Part shown: piece after piece, positions 1 through 8,344 of the stretch | How the letters are laid out: each line of letters starts with the position of its first letter | Position numbering within the stretch: position 1 is the first letter of the stretch | Virus record (IMG/VR): IMGVR_UViG_3300050821_008598 | Location: 1 to 47,462 of that record | Strand: one strand, 5' to 3' | From: a virus | Length of the DNA: 47,462 bases | Made by a program: the position numbers and the translations under genes | The notes under the pieces: generated by a model | Database searches by the model: none | What the model was told of the DNA's origin: nothing | What the model saw: only the letters and a program-made list of their open reading frames with translations

Positions 1-13
1 GCATGGAAATCGA
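1..13. repeat. terminal 13-base overlap with 47450-47462
   Basis: The bases GCATGGAAATCGA occur at the very start and the very end of the window. Overlapping them restores a continuous frame, whereas joining the ends without overlap shifts it. This shows that the contig is circular or comes from a circularly permuted genome. The copy is too short to be a packaged terminal repeat and lies inside a gene, so it is most likely an assembly overlap. Confidence 0.8.
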
Positions 14-140
14 TCTGCAAGCTCAGCAAGCTGCTGATCTGGCTCTCGCTTTAGTCGCTGCTCAGTTCCCGTCTCTCTCTTCGGAGATCGCTTTCGTAAA
101 AGCCGCGATGGACGCTGAACTCGCGAAGATTTCCGTCTAA
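1..140 (+). CDS. 3' part of a gene that wraps around the contig junction
   Basis: This is the C-terminal half of the gene starting at 47317. The first whole codon is at 3 and the stop TAA is at 138-140. When the 13-base terminal overlap is collapsed the two parts form one frame of about 91 residues. The product is Ala/Ser/Leu-rich with no transmembrane segment or known motif. The C-terminal half is predicted mostly helical from its pattern of Ala, Leu and Gln. It follows the DUF5675 gene, so a lysis-linked or structural role is possible. I do not recognise the family. Confidence 0.7.
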   Translation, partial: MEIDLQAQQAADLALALVAAQFPSLSSEIAFVKAAMDAELAKISV

Positions 141-149
141 AAACATGCT

Positions 150-210
150 GGCGGCGTGGATTCATCTTCACTGGGTAGAACTCAAATTCTACGTCATTGG
201 GCACGCCGCC
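150..210 (+). terminator. nested stem-loop after the wrapped gene, possible terminator
   Basis: GGCGGCGTG (150-158) pairs perfectly with CACGCCGCC (202-210). The enclosed 43 bases hold a second perfect hairpin, GTAGAA/TTCTAC. A T-rich stretch follows after two G and one A. The outer loop is large for a simple intrinsic terminator, so this could instead be a stable RNA processing or regulatory element. It lies between the stop at 140 and the GTG start at 245. Confidence 0.35.
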
Positions 211-244
211 GGATTTGTTTTTCATCACCTAGTAAGGAAATTCA

Positions 245-703
245 GTGACCACGTTAGAAGCCTTCCAAAAAAGGGTCTCAAAGGACAGTAATTCAGATTG
301 CTGGAACTGGACTGGAGCCACAAAAAACGGATATGGGCGAATGCCTCTGGGCAAGCGTGGAACGTGGACTTACGCGCATATTTTTTCATACGAAAAATTC
401 AAAGGGCCTCATCAAAAAGGAATGCATCTTGACCATTTGTGTCGAAATACTTTGTGCGTAAATTCTGCGCATTTAGAACTCGTCACTCCCAGAGTAAATA
501 TTTTGAGAGGAGTCGGACCATCGGCAAAGCATGCAGCTCAAACTCATTGTGCTCATGGTCATGAATTCACTGTAGAGAATACTTATTTAGGGAAGAAAGG
601 GAACAGGGTATGTAAAGCTTGTCGATTGCAGAATAGTCGAGATTTTTACGCTGAAAACAAAGAATATTATCAGAAGAGATATCAAGAAAGTAAGGCTATA
701 TGA
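245..703 (+). CDS. HNH endonuclease, homing-type
   Basis: This 152-residue protein has the HNH_3-type core: HLDH at 61-64 followed by Cys66, then CVNSAH at 71-76 with the conserved Asn and His. A C-terminal zinc motif follows, HC..GH near 101-106 and C..C at 123-126. Such proteins nick or cut DNA and are often free-standing selfish genes in phages. The GTG start at 245 has an upstream AAGGAA. The stop overlaps the next start (ATGA at 700). Its C-terminal zinc motif reappears as a stand-alone 50-residue gene at 8555-8707. The biological target is unknown. Confidence 0.85.
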   Translation: MTTLEAFQKRVSKDSNSDCWNWTGATKNGYGRMPLGKRGTWTYAHIFSYEKFKGPHQKGMHLDHLCRNTLCVNSAHLELVTPRVNILRGVGPSAKHAAQTHCAHGHEFTVENTYLGKKGNRVCKACRLQNSRDFYAENKEYYQKRYQESKAI

Positions 704-1071
704 CCACTTCTGTTAACCAGTCTCTGACTTCAGCCGAGACAATATTTTACAACTTAATTTGGACGCCGATGATCACGGCTGGAGAGAACTATATCGAAGG
801 GGAAATCCCCTTTTTGGATCTCCCCGTCATCAAGCAATTGGACGAGGCCACGATCACGCTGATCACTGACGCGATTTTCAATCAGATCATTTTGCTCATC
901 GATGTGAGCGCCATTCAACTGATCAACGCCGAACATCAATCGGCCTATGACGCTGCTTCTGAGCAGCTCGTGATCATTGCTCAAGAAAAGGGGATCACTT
1001 CAAGTGAATTTCTTCAAGCTCAAGCCGCTGCTCTCGTTGCTATGTCTCAGTTTACTCGCTTCTCTCATTAG
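700..1071 (+). CDS. hypothetical protein, late region
   Basis: This 123-residue protein overlaps the HNH gene by ATGA, so it is probably translationally coupled to it. It contains alternating hydrophobic stretches (around residues 15-35 and 45-75) rich in Ile, Leu and acidic residues, and an Ala/Gln-rich C-terminal helix. No signal peptide or convincing transmembrane helix is visible. The family is not recognised. Its end overlaps the lipoprotein gene at 1004 in another frame. Confidence 0.7.
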   Translation: MTTSVNQSLTSAETIFYNLIWTPMITAGENYIEGEIPFLDLPVIKQLDEATITLITDAIFNQIILLIDVSAIQLINAEHQSAYDAASEQLVIIAQEKGITSSEFLQAQAAALVAMSQFTRFSH

Positions 1072-1480
1072 CAGTTGCGTCACGATTCAAGAAGCGCACG
1101 TTTGCTCGGCCGCAGGATTGATCTCTAGCGGCGGAATCTGCTCGCACTTAATCAGCTCAGAAACTGAGACTCTCTCATTCCATGAACTCCTTGATTTTTT
1201 GGATGCACAACCCGTCGCTCGGAATTGCATTCCCGTAGGATATTGGGGCGTCGTGAATAAGCAGACTGTCTGGGTCCAGACATTCCCCGTCTGTGCTGAC
1301 GATCAGACTCAAGGGACACTCACCGTTCTTCCTACGCGCGGAGCGGCGATGATCATGTCGTCAGACGACTGGGGAACTTTAAAGACAGAACTCGAAACGG
1401 CTTGCAGATACCTGGGGAATCAATGTAGCCTAGCTACACAAGCGATAATTGCGCGGATGAATAGCGCGGGGAACAAATGA
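1004..1480 (+). CDS. predicted lipoprotein, Cys-rich
   Basis: From the GTG at 1004 the product has 158 residues. It begins with a signal peptide: Lys5 and Lys7, a Leu-rich core, then a lipobox-like LISSC with Cys25 as the lipidated residue. At least six further cysteines follow, suggesting disulfides in the periplasm. A longer start at TTG 977 is possible, but AAAGGGGA lies about 10 bases before 1004. The gene overlaps the previous one by 68 bases and is coupled to the next by ATGA at 1477. Possible roles are superinfection exclusion, an outer spanin or a surface receptor mask. No family is recognised. Confidence 0.75.
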   Translation: MNFFKLKPLLSLLCLSLLASLISSCVTIQEAHVCSAAGLISSGGICSHLISSETETLSFHELLDFLDAQPVARNCIPVGYWGVVNKQTVWVQTFPVCADDQTQGTLTVLPTRGAAMIMSSDDWGTLKTELETACRYLGNQCSLATQAIIARMNSAGNK

Positions 1481-3711
1481 AAAAACTTCTAGCCATTTTT
1501 GCGCTTTTAACTCTCACGGCTCACGCTGACACGATCAATAGCTCTGTCGTCATCAAAGACCAATCTGGAAATAAAGTCACCACGACAGCCGTAGGAGGCA
1601 AACAAGGTCTCGACGTTAATGTGATCACTCCTGGCGGATCGTCCACGGTTAATCAAGGTACGCCAAATACAGCCTCAAACGCTTGGCCAATGTATCTCTG
1701 CAACGCTGGCGGCGTGCATTGCATGGCGATCAATTCAGACGGATCGATCAATGTCGATGCCACGATCACGGGATCGGTCACGATCGCCAATCCATCCACA
1801 AATTATTCACTTGAGACGGGGGGAAATCTCGCTTCGATTTTAGCGAAGTTGAATTCTTCAGTCGCAGTGACGGGCGTTTTTTTCCAATCCACTCAGTCGG
1901 TCTCAGCCGCAGCTCTTCCTCTTCCGACCAATGCCGCCCAGGAAACTGGCGGGCATCTAGCGTCGATCGACACAAAATTGACGAATCCTCTTCCTGTTTC
2001 TGGAACGATCACGACAAGTCCCAATGTTAATTTGCACGATGGAGCAGGAAATGCGATTACTTCTCAGGTATCTGGTTCACAGCGGCCTCTTGATACTGGG
2101 ATTAATGTGGCTGGCGTCCAAGTCGATCCTCGCAGTATTCGTGCTCTTACCTCTTCCGATGTAGTGAGCGTTCAAGGCGGCAATTCTACAGCGGTGAAAG
2201 TCGACGGCTCAGCGGTGACTCAACCTGTGAGCGCTGCGAGCCTTCCATTGCCATCTAACGCTGCTCAAGAAACGGGCGGACACCTAGCTTCGATTGATAC
2301 GAAGCTGACTTCACCGATCGCGATTCAAGGCGGTAACTCTACAGCCGTGAAGGTCGACGGATCTGGCGTCACGCAGCCCGTGAGCGGTTCAGTCACAGCG
2401 CTTGGACCAGCCGACGTTACTCCAGCGACTCAGGCGATCACGGTCGTCGACAGCGGGACGACTTCAACGACGGTAGCCAATGGTCAAGTTTTGATCACTG
2501 GCACTTGTACAGCCGGAGCTTGCGCGACTTTTAGTTTGTCGTCTGTCGAAGCTGCTGAGCTATTGAGCAGTGGATCTTGGACAGGAACTCTTGCGACAGA
2601 AGTCAGTCAAGACTGTGCGACCTATACCTCTCGCGGAGTGAAACAATCGGGCGTTTCGTACATCGCTAATTCTTTTACTGGAAATTTCCAAGGTGGGATG
2701 AATACGGGAGCAATTGGCTGTGTCCGTGTTCGTGCTACCGCCGCGATGACGGGTACCGCAACGATCAAAGCGACCTCTTCTTTGAATCCAGCGTCAGTGA
2801 TCGTTTCGAATCCACAGATGCTTCGAGATGGGACTACTCAGTCAGTGACGAATACGATCAAGGCTGCGAGCACAGCAGCGGTCGCCACAGATACAGCCAT
2901 CGTAGTAGCTGTATCGCCAAATAATACTCCTGTTCTTCCATCCAATGCCGCGCAAGAGACGGGCGGTCATCTGGCTTCGATTGATACGAAATTGACTTCT
3001 CCGATCTCCATTCAAGGGGGGAACTCAACTGCTGTTAAAACGGATGGCTCTGCGGTGACTCAGCCGATCAGTGCCGCGAGTCTTCCACTCCCCGCTCTTG
3101 CTGCTACTTCTACAAAGCAAAGCGATGGATCTCAAAAATCTCAAGTCGTAGATGGAGCTAACGCCACAGTAGGGCCAGTGACAACGATTTCTGGGACTAA
3201 CTATTTGCCTGTGATTCAGGCTTCGAGTGGAACGCCGGGAAGCGCTACTCCAGCTAGGTCAATGGTCATTGCTGGTTCTGACGGTACGAACACGCGTACT
3301 TTGTCTACAAACACAAATGGGGATTTGAATGCTAGCTTAGGCAATACGGCTGGTAAAACCGTTGTGATGAAAGCTGGGAATATTCAGACGACAGCTACCA
3401 CTTCGAATCAAGTCATTCTCACTTACACAGTCACAGCAGCAAAGACTTTTTATCTTCAGTACTTTGATTGCACTGCTGAAACAAATGCAGCGGCGGCGAC
3501 TGCTTCTCAATTCGGAACGTGCTCTCTTTCGATCAATGGAACAATCGTGTACACGAGTTATCAAAAGGGTTCCGGAGAATCAAATACTGCGACAGTCTAT
3601 CTGGCTGAGCCTATTCCTGTGGCGGCTGGTCAAATCATTCTCTGGGAAACGACTCCTGCTGCGGCTACCGCTTATAACTGGTACACAAATTTTGGAGGAT
3701 ATGAAAAGTGA
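1477..3711 (+). CDS. large secreted repeat-containing fibre/adhesin-like protein
   Basis: This 744-residue protein begins with a clear Sec signal peptide (Lys2-Lys3, hydrophobic core, AHA cleavage site near residue 17). The rest is Ser/Thr/Gly/Ala-rich and beta-prone, as in phage fibres. A module containing NAAQETGGHLASIDTKLT recurs near residues 150, 260 and 490. It alternates with GGNSTAVK.DGS near 235, 285 and 515. The C-terminal 130 residues have a jelly-roll-like composition. A signal peptide on a fibre-like phage protein is unusual, because tails assemble in the cytoplasm. It starts by ATGA overlap with the lipoprotein gene. Host-surface display is an inference. Confidence 0.8.
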   Translation: MKKLLAIFALLTLTAHADTINSSVVIKDQSGNKVTTTAVGGKQGLDVNVITPGGSSTVNQGTPNTASNAWPMYLCNAGGVHCMAINSDGSINVDATITGSVTIANPSTNYSLETGGNLASILAKLNSSVAVTGVFFQSTQSVSAAALPLPTNAAQETGGHLASIDTKLTNPLPVSGTITTSPNVNLHDGAGNAITSQVSGSQRPLDTGINVAGVQVDPRSIRALTSSDVVSVQGGNSTAVKVDGSAVTQPVSAASLPLPSNAAQETGGHLASIDTKLTSPIAIQGGNSTAVKVDGSGVTQPVSGSVTALGPADVTPATQAITVVDSGTTSTTVANGQVLITGTCTAGACATFSLSSVEAAELLSSGSWTGTLATEVSQDCATYTSRGVKQSGVSYIANSFTGNFQGGMNTGAIGCVRVRATAAMTGTATIKATSSLNPASVIVSNPQMLRDGTTQSVTNTIKAASTAAVATDTAIVVAVSPNNTPVLPSNAAQETGGHLASIDTKLTSPISIQGGNSTAVKTDGSAVTQPISAASLPLPALAATSTKQSDGSQKSQVVDGANATVGPVTTISGTNYLPVIQASSGTPGSATPARSMVIAGSDGTNTRTLSTNTNGDLNASLGNTAGKTVVMKAGNIQTTATTSNQVILTYTVTAAKTFYLQYFDCTAETNAAAATASQFGTCSLSINGTIVYTSYQKGSGESNTATVYLAEPIPVAAGQIILWETTPAAATAYNWYTNFGGYEK
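1920..3010 (+). repeat. three diverged coding repeats inside the secreted fibre-like gene
   Basis: Units of about 60-65 bases at roughly 1929-1985, 2255-2320 and 2939-3005 encode the NAAQETGGHLASIDTKLT module. Flanking GGNSTAVK units are repeated as well. Codon-level divergence shows that the duplications are old. A weaker relative, LETGGNLASILAKL, lies near 1811. Confidence 0.8.
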
Positions 3712-4130
3712 GAATTTTCATTCTTTTTCTACTGCTTTTCAATCTGCACGCGGCTTTCGCGGATGATGGATCAGGGGTTCCTGTTTTCGGAGCGATTGCC
3801 ACTAATCCTGCTTCAGGTGCAACGCTTGTTCAAACGGCTGGACTTAACTCTGGGAGTGCTGCTGGGACTCCTAGCGCTAACTGGCAAGTTTACGTCTATG
3901 CCACGAGTACGGCGGCAGCCTCAACCGTTTTAGAAATCGAACTCATGAACGGCGCGTCTGTGGTTGGGAATCCTTTATATTTCACAGTACCAGCGACAGG
4001 TTCAGCGATGGTTTCTCCTCCGATGAGTTTTAATATTCAAAATGGATTTACTCTTCGCGTGATCACTTCTGCTGCGGTTACTGGAAACGTTCAGGCAAAT
4101 ATCATCACTGCTTTAAAGACGGTGAACTAA
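3708..4130 (+). CDS. small exported beta-rich protein
   Basis: This 140-residue protein starts at GTG 3708, overlapping the previous stop (GTGA). The N-terminus is a typical Sec signal peptide with Arg2, a Phe/Leu core and an AFA cleavage site near residue 18. The mature part is about 120 residues, Ala/Thr/Val-rich and probably a beta-sandwich. It is coupled to the large secreted protein and shares its export signal, so the two probably act together at the cell envelope or after lysis. The family is not recognised. Confidence 0.75.
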   Translation: MRIFILFLLLFNLHAAFADDGSGVPVFGAIATNPASGATLVQTAGLNSGSAAGTPSANWQVYVYATSTAAASTVLEIELMNGASVVGNPLYFTVPATGSAMVSPPMSFNIQNGFTLRVITSAAVTGNVQANIITALKTVN

Positions 4131-4141
4131 GGGGGGAATGC

Positions 4142-4402
4142 ATGGCAGTTTCAGGAATTTTAGTCACAAATAATGGAACCAACGCTGTCACAATCAATGG
4201 TCAGTCCATTGCCGGTCTAGGCGGTACTCATACTTTTGCCGCATCAACCGCAGCAGCAACTTGTGCAGATATCGCGCTTCGTACTGGATTTTTAGATGGG
4301 TCAATCACGGTTGCTATTAGCGGAAACGTTCTTAATCCGTCAAATATGGGCTCAGAAGATTTACTCGATGAAGTTGTTTCCGGCGCGATCACAGTAACCT
4401 AA
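4142..4402 (+). CDS. small hypothetical structural-like protein
   Basis: This 86-residue protein has an ATG at 4142 behind a strong GGGGGGAA ribosome-binding site. It is Gly/Thr/Ala/Val-rich with a repeated hydrophobic-polar beta pattern and no signal peptide. It sits in a run of short late genes after the exported proteins, so a virion-decoration or fibre-associated role is plausible but unproven. Confidence 0.7.
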   Translation: MAVSGILVTNNGTNAVTINGQSIAGLGGTHTFAASTAAATCADIALRTGFLDGSITVAISGNVLNPSNMGSEDLLDEVVSGAITVT

Positions 4403-4412
4403 AAGGAAATCT

Positions 4413-4763
4413 ATGATTCAGACTGGCATTCCATTCATGATCGGAGTGACATTTGACCAGGCAGGTCTATTTGTCGCTGCTCGAATTTTCAGTACTTCTG
4501 GTCCAGTTACAGGCTGGATCGGAATGACCAATTTTGATGGAAACAGCTATAATCTGGCTCAGACTCTTTTCACCGCTGGAGCTTATAGCATTAAAAAAGT
4601 CGTATTCACTGACGGAACATTCACTGTCAGAAATACGAACTACTCTGAAGCCGACGACGCGATTCAAATTGCGAGTGCTGGCGGAGGAGGAGGCGGAGCG
4701 ACGGTTCTTGGAACAACTCTAGAAGGTGAAGTCGTCCCACCTGACATGCTGGTCATCGGATAA
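4413..4763 (+). CDS. hypothetical protein with Gly-rich linker
   Basis: This 116-residue protein is beta-prone (repeated aromatic/hydrophobic strands up to residue 85), followed by a run of six glycines and a short acidic tail. The AAGGAAA ribosome-binding site stands a few bases before ATG 4413. Together with its neighbours it looks like a small fibre or tail-accessory protein. No family is recognised. Confidence 0.7.
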   Translation: MIQTGIPFMIGVTFDQAGLFVAARIFSTSGPVTGWIGMTNFDGNSYNLAQTLFTAGAYSIKKVVFTDGTFTVRNTNYSEADDAIQIASAGGGGGGATVLGTTLEGEVVPPDMLVIG

Positions 4764-4782
4764 CGGGATAAAAGGGGGAACT

Positions 4783-5154
4783 ATGCAGCCGCAAGTACGT
4801 GGAAAAGCGATCATTATCACAGGCGGGCAAGCCTCTTTTCTCGTGCGCCTCCGCAACGCGATCACTGGCGATCCTTACGATTTGACTACCGTCTACGACA
4901 TCAAGACTTGTTTTTTGAACGCAGACGGAACTGAACTCATGCTAGGGATTCAAGCGCCGAATTCTGGCATCACGATTGTTGGAGCCGCCATCGGAAAAAT
5001 CCAAATTGCACTTACAGCGTTGCAGACTTCGCTCCTTCTTCCGATTCGAGGGCAAGCTTTGGATATTTCGATTTATCCAACGAATGCGACGCCAGTTGAG
5101 CCGATTCCAGTTCGGATTTATGACGCGTATTCTGTTCTTTTGTCTGAGTGCTGA
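4783..5154 (+). CDS. hypothetical beta-sandwich protein, BppU-like N-terminal fold possible
   Basis: From ATG 4783 (GGGGGAA just upstream) the product has 123 residues. An in-frame upstream start would extend it into the previous gene, but the ribosome-binding site decides for 4783. Its pattern, alternating hydrophobic strands with a DLTTV..IK motif in the middle, resembles the N-terminal baseplate/receptor-binding domain seen in BppU-type proteins. This is fold intuition only. It is the last rightward gene before the convergent recombination operon. Confidence 0.65.
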   Translation: MQPQVRGKAIIITGGQASFLVRLRNAITGDPYDLTTVYDIKTCFLNADGTELMLGIQAPNSGITIVGAAIGKIQIALTALQTSLLLPIRGQALDISIYPTNATPVEPIPVRIYDAYSVLLSEC

Positions 5155-5214
5155 GTTCTTTTCGCTCGATGGATTTGCAGGTGCAAACGTAAACCAGGCA
5201 TTTTCTGTGGTGCA

Positions 5215-6189
5215 TTATTTTGCCCTCTTAAAATAGAACGCTTTGACTTCACCTTTTCTGTACGGCTCAAGATCGATTGTTTCGAGCGCTGGGATCTTCC
5301 CGTAGTCGACTGATCCTTTTCTGATCTGCCAGCCGAAAATAGCCTCTCCGCACTGCATCTTTTCCCGATCGCCCAAAACCTTTTTAAGCTTCTCTTTGGC
5401 GGCGTCAAAGCGGGCCTCGGCCGCGTTCATCTCCTCTTGAAACTTGAGAGCTTCAGCGACGAGAGCTTCGGTCTCTTGCTCTGCTACTTGCTCTTCAGAA
5501 CCAGAGAGATCCAGTGGAGCCTTGAGAGGGTAGATCCAGTATGGAAAATCAACATCGGTGGGCTCAGTTTTTTCCTCGATACACTTCCACAAGAGCTTTG
5601 CTCTTTTTAAAAGCTCTTCTTGAATCAACGGGTCAGCTTTGAGAGTCACGCGCTCGTAAGTTCCGTCAGAGCCGTAAGACACGTAATCAAACCAAGAGAT
5701 GCCTGCGACGAGACCCATCCAATTGAGTTGAGTCAAATATTTGAGAGGAACTTCTCCAGCCTTCGCCATCGCGTGATCTTTTTGATTTGCCGTTTTAATC
5801 TCAAGGATTCGACCTACTGAGCCGTCCTCGTTTTTAAAAGTCCGATGGATTCCGTCATAACTTGCCCGGATAAACGAGAACTCTTTGTGCTCCTCGGTCT
5901 TTTCAGTAAACGGAACTCCGACGATTTCCTCAAACCGCTTTCTGATAATCGGCTCAAGTCTCTTACCACGATCCATCGCCGCTTGCTGAAATGGCCCGAA
6001 CACTGGAACGGTGCGACCGAGTTTCTCTGACCAGAGTTGCTTCACTGTTTTATAAGGCGACCATCCAAAAAGCGCAGCGCTATCTGATCCCCCTAGACCT
6101 TTTGAGCGCCATTTTTTCCAAGCTTCAGAGCCTTGAACACTCTCAGATTCTTTTCTTGCATCATTTTGAGAAAGCCAATCCAACGTCAT
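5215..6189 (-). CDS. YqaJ/lambda-type 5'-3' exonuclease
   Basis: This 324-residue nuclease belongs to the PD-(D/E)XK YqaJ/lambda exonuclease family. The hallmarks are GGSD at 33-36, SYDG with Asp112, and LEIKT with Glu130 and Lys132. Such enzymes resect dsDNA ends to give 3' single strands for a recombinase, here most likely the Sak4-type ATPase of the same operon. A helical tail with many Glu/Lys (about 225-270) follows. GGAGG lies just upstream of ATG 6189. The gene overlaps the endonuclease VII gene by 29 bases and is the last gene of the leftward operon. Confidence 0.9.
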   Translation of the reverse strand: MTLDWLSQNDARKESESVQGSEAWKKWRSKGLGGSDSAALFGWSPYKTVKQLWSEKLGRTVPVFGPFQQAAMDRGKRLEPIIRKRFEEIVGVPFTEKTEEHKEFSFIRASYDGIHRTFKNEDGSVGRILEIKTANQKDHAMAKAGEVPLKYLTQLNWMGLVAGISWFDYVSYGSDGTYERVTLKADPLIQEELLKRAKLLWKCIEEKTEPTDVDFPYWIYPLKAPLDLSGSEEQVAEQETEALVAEALKFQEEMNAAEARFDAAKEKLKKVLGDREKMQCGEAIFGWQIRKGSVDYGKIPALETIDLEPYRKGEVKAFYFKRAK

Positions 6190-6535
6190 ACCATTCCTCC
6201 AGATATTCTATTGCGTGTTTAAGAATTTTTGAGTCGTCTTTAAAGTGACCTATTGCTGCGTTACATCGGACACACAAAAGTCCTCGTATTTGCCCAGTTT
6301 CGTGACAGTGATCGACAGAAAGATGCCTTCGATGAACTTCATCGCCTTTGCAAATTGCACATTTTCCATTTTGGCTATTTAAAATGTCATTATATCTTTC
6401 AGTTGTAATCCCATAGAGGGATTTCAGGTAGGTCGAAAAATTTTGCTCCGGAGTCTTTTTTCTCCAGTTTTTACGAAGTTTGCTTTCAAGCAGTAATCTT
6501 TCTCGATGTTTTTTATAAAAAGCTGCATTTGGCAT
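6161..6535 (-). CDS. endonuclease VII-like (HNH) recombination endonuclease
   Basis: This 124-residue protein carries the zinc and His-Me core of the endonuclease VII family: C..C at 59-62, DHCH at 75-78, GLLC..CN at 86-92. In T4 the enzyme cleaves branched DNA; short free-standing relatives can also be homing endonucleases. It sits between the helicase (one base after its stop) and the exonuclease gene, whose start it overlaps. A RuvC-type resolvase is also encoded at 15986, so the resolvase role may be redundant. Confidence 0.85.
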   Translation of the reverse strand: MPNAAFYKKHRERLLLESKLRKNWRKKTPEQNFSTYLKSLYGITTERYNDILNSQNGKCAICKGDEVHRRHLSVDHCHETGQIRGLLCVRCNAAIGHFKDDSKILKHAIEYLEEWYDVGLAFSK

Positions 6536-6536
6536 T

Positions 6537-8213
6537 TTAAAATCCTATGTCCATCGGGCTATTTGCCCGTGGTTCATTAAATCCGAAGTCGAATGAAGTG
6601 TCGTCTTTCACGAGCACTGGCTCAGGTGCCGCAGTCCGCTTCACCGAGAGGATGCGGTCATAAGCGCCGTCTTTTGTTTTGACAACTTCAAAAGTGCCGG
6701 GAACGCAGATCTCGTCTTCAAATGGAATCCCAGGCAGATCGACGTCCAGATCCGTGAGTCGCCGTTCTAACCGCTCCATTGCCCAAGGTGACGTCGTCAC
6801 AAAGAACTCGGTATCCCCAAAATGCGCTCCCCATGGGCTTTTCACGTCATGAGTCGCATAGGTAATCTTCACGCAAAGATTGCCGTTTTTGCTCTCGTGC
6901 ATCGCTAAAAATGCGAAGTTATTGATCTTTGTTTCAGGCTTTAGAGCCTTGGATAAAATCTCAGTTTCAGAATCGGCTTTTCGATCGAGTTTTTCGATGG
7001 TCGGCTTTGGTTCCGGAAAAGCGAATCCGCACTCTGGACAAGACCGCACACCAGCAAAAACAAACGTGAAGCAATCAGGGCACTCTTTGACGGGAGCCTC
7101 TCCGCTTTCGCTTTTTTTGTTTTTTACATTGGGCTCATCCAAAGGGCCTAGAGTCTTCACGACCTGGCCATAATCAAGCACGAGACAGTCTTCTTTGCCT
7201 GGATAAGGTCGCAGTCCTCTTCCGCATGTCTGGACATAGAGCACGGGCGAACGCGTCGGCCGCATGAGCACGACGCAGTCAATCGGAGGGTGATCAAACC
7301 CTTCGGAGAGGATCGAAACAAAGCTCATGTGTCTGATTGCCCCTCCGATGAACGCTCCCAAATTTTGCGCACGTGCATCGGAATTGAGTTTAGAGTGAAC
7401 TGTGGTGACTCGCTCTCCGAGTTGCATGAGTTCATTGGCGACCAAGTTACAGTGCTCGATATTTGCGCAGGCCCAGACACATGATACTCGACCGTCCATT
7501 CGCCCGAGAGCGTCGGCGACTTGCTCGTGGACGATGTCTTTGTTAGAGACCAGTTCATTGACGTCTTCTTGGCGGTAATCTCCAGCTCGTAACCGAAGCC
7601 TTGAAACGTCAAACGCATGGGCACTTCCTTTCAGTTTTGGCTCGCAAAGGTATCCCATCGCGATCATTTCTTTGATCGATTTTCTATAGGCGATTTTTTT
7701 AAACAGCATTTTTTCGCCGTAAATCAGCCCTTTTGAGCGAAATGGCGTCGCTGTGAAGCCTACGATCTTGAGATTCGGATTTTTGGCCTGAGCTTTTTCA
7801 ATGAACTTTAGATAACGCCCGTCGTCTTGATCTTCATCGAGGTTATGAACCTCATCGACGACGAGGAGATCCACAAAAGGCATCTGGATATCGCCGATGG
7901 ATTGAATCGACGCCACGGTGATCGGACGAGACAACTCACGCCGTTTTAGGCTTCCACAATAGACGCCGATCTGCCTACGATCCAGCACACGCGCCAGAGC
8001 CTGCTCGTTTTGTTTCACGAGATCCACTCTTCCCATGAGCATCATGATTCTGATGTTGTGCTTGACTGCCATCGATTTTCGCATGAGTTCTGCGATGCAG
8101 ACTGTCTTGCCTCCGCCGGTCGGGAGTACAGCAAGTGCTGTCGGAGCTTGGCAGATCTCAGCCCACGCAGCCCCTACGAGTTCAATCTGGTAATCTCTGG
8201 CGACTACGGTCAC
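6537..8213 (-). CDS. SF2 DNA helicase (DEAD/DEAH, res-subunit type) with zinc ribbon
   Basis: This 558-residue protein has SF2 motifs in order: Walker A PTGGGKT 31-37, DEVH 120-123, FTATP 153-157, and motif VI QTCGRGLRP 328-336. A four-cysteine zinc ribbon follows (C378, C381, C392, C395). The C-terminal 150 residues match no motif I recognise. It resembles the ATP-dependent helicases of restriction-subunit type found in phage replication modules. The likely role is unwinding forks or recombination intermediates. The GTG start overlaps the stop of the 44-residue membrane gene (GTGA), implying coupled translation. Confidence 0.9.
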   Translation of the reverse strand: MTVVARDYQIELVGAAWAEICQAPTALAVLPTGGGKTVCIAELMRKSMAVKHNIRIMMLMGRVDLVKQNEQALARVLDRRQIGVYCGSLKRRELSRPITVASIQSIGDIQMPFVDLLVVDEVHNLDEDQDDGRYLKFIEKAQAKNPNLKIVGFTATPFRSKGLIYGEKMLFKKIAYRKSIKEMIAMGYLCEPKLKGSAHAFDVSRLRLRAGDYRQEDVNELVSNKDIVHEQVADALGRMDGRVSCVWACANIEHCNLVANELMQLGERVTTVHSKLNSDARAQNLGAFIGGAIRHMSFVSILSEGFDHPPIDCVVLMRPTRSPVLYVQTCGRGLRPYPGKEDCLVLDYGQVVKTLGPLDEPNVKNKKSESGEAPVKECPDCFTFVFAGVRSCPECGFAFPEPKPTIEKLDRKADSETEILSKALKPETKINNFAFLAMHESKNGNLCVKITYATHDVKSPWGAHFGDTEFFVTTSPWAMERLERRLTDLDVDLPGIPFEDEICVPGTFEVVKTKDGAYDRILSVKRTAAPEPVLVKDDTSFDFGFNEPRANSPMDIGF

Positions 8214-8344
8214 ACATGCCCCTGATCGTGGTCGCTCTCCGGGTACTGAGGTAACGGTTTACTGGCACCACGCACGAACGCAAGAATCAAAGCAGCGCTT
8301 ATGATATAAGTTGTAATACAAAGAAAAAAGTAAAACCAGTGCAT
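8210..8344 (-). CDS. 44-residue single-TM protein
   Basis: This short frame runs from ATG 8344 to TGA 8210. It has one hydrophobic segment (about residues 3-24, rich in Phe, Ile and Leu), then a positively charged and polar tail. It overlaps the upstream gene by one base (TGATG) and the helicase GTG by four (GTGA), so it fills the gap exactly. Such placement argues that it is translated. The function is unknown; it could anchor replication proteins to the membrane. Confidence 0.6.
   Translation of the reverse strand: MHWFYFFLCITTYIISAALILAFVRGASKPLPQYPESDHDQGHV

Noticed and set aside
145-291. A 48-residue hydrophobic plus-strand frame
   Set aside because: No ribosome-binding site, overlaps the HNH gene by 47 bases, and is better explained as the nested stem-loop.
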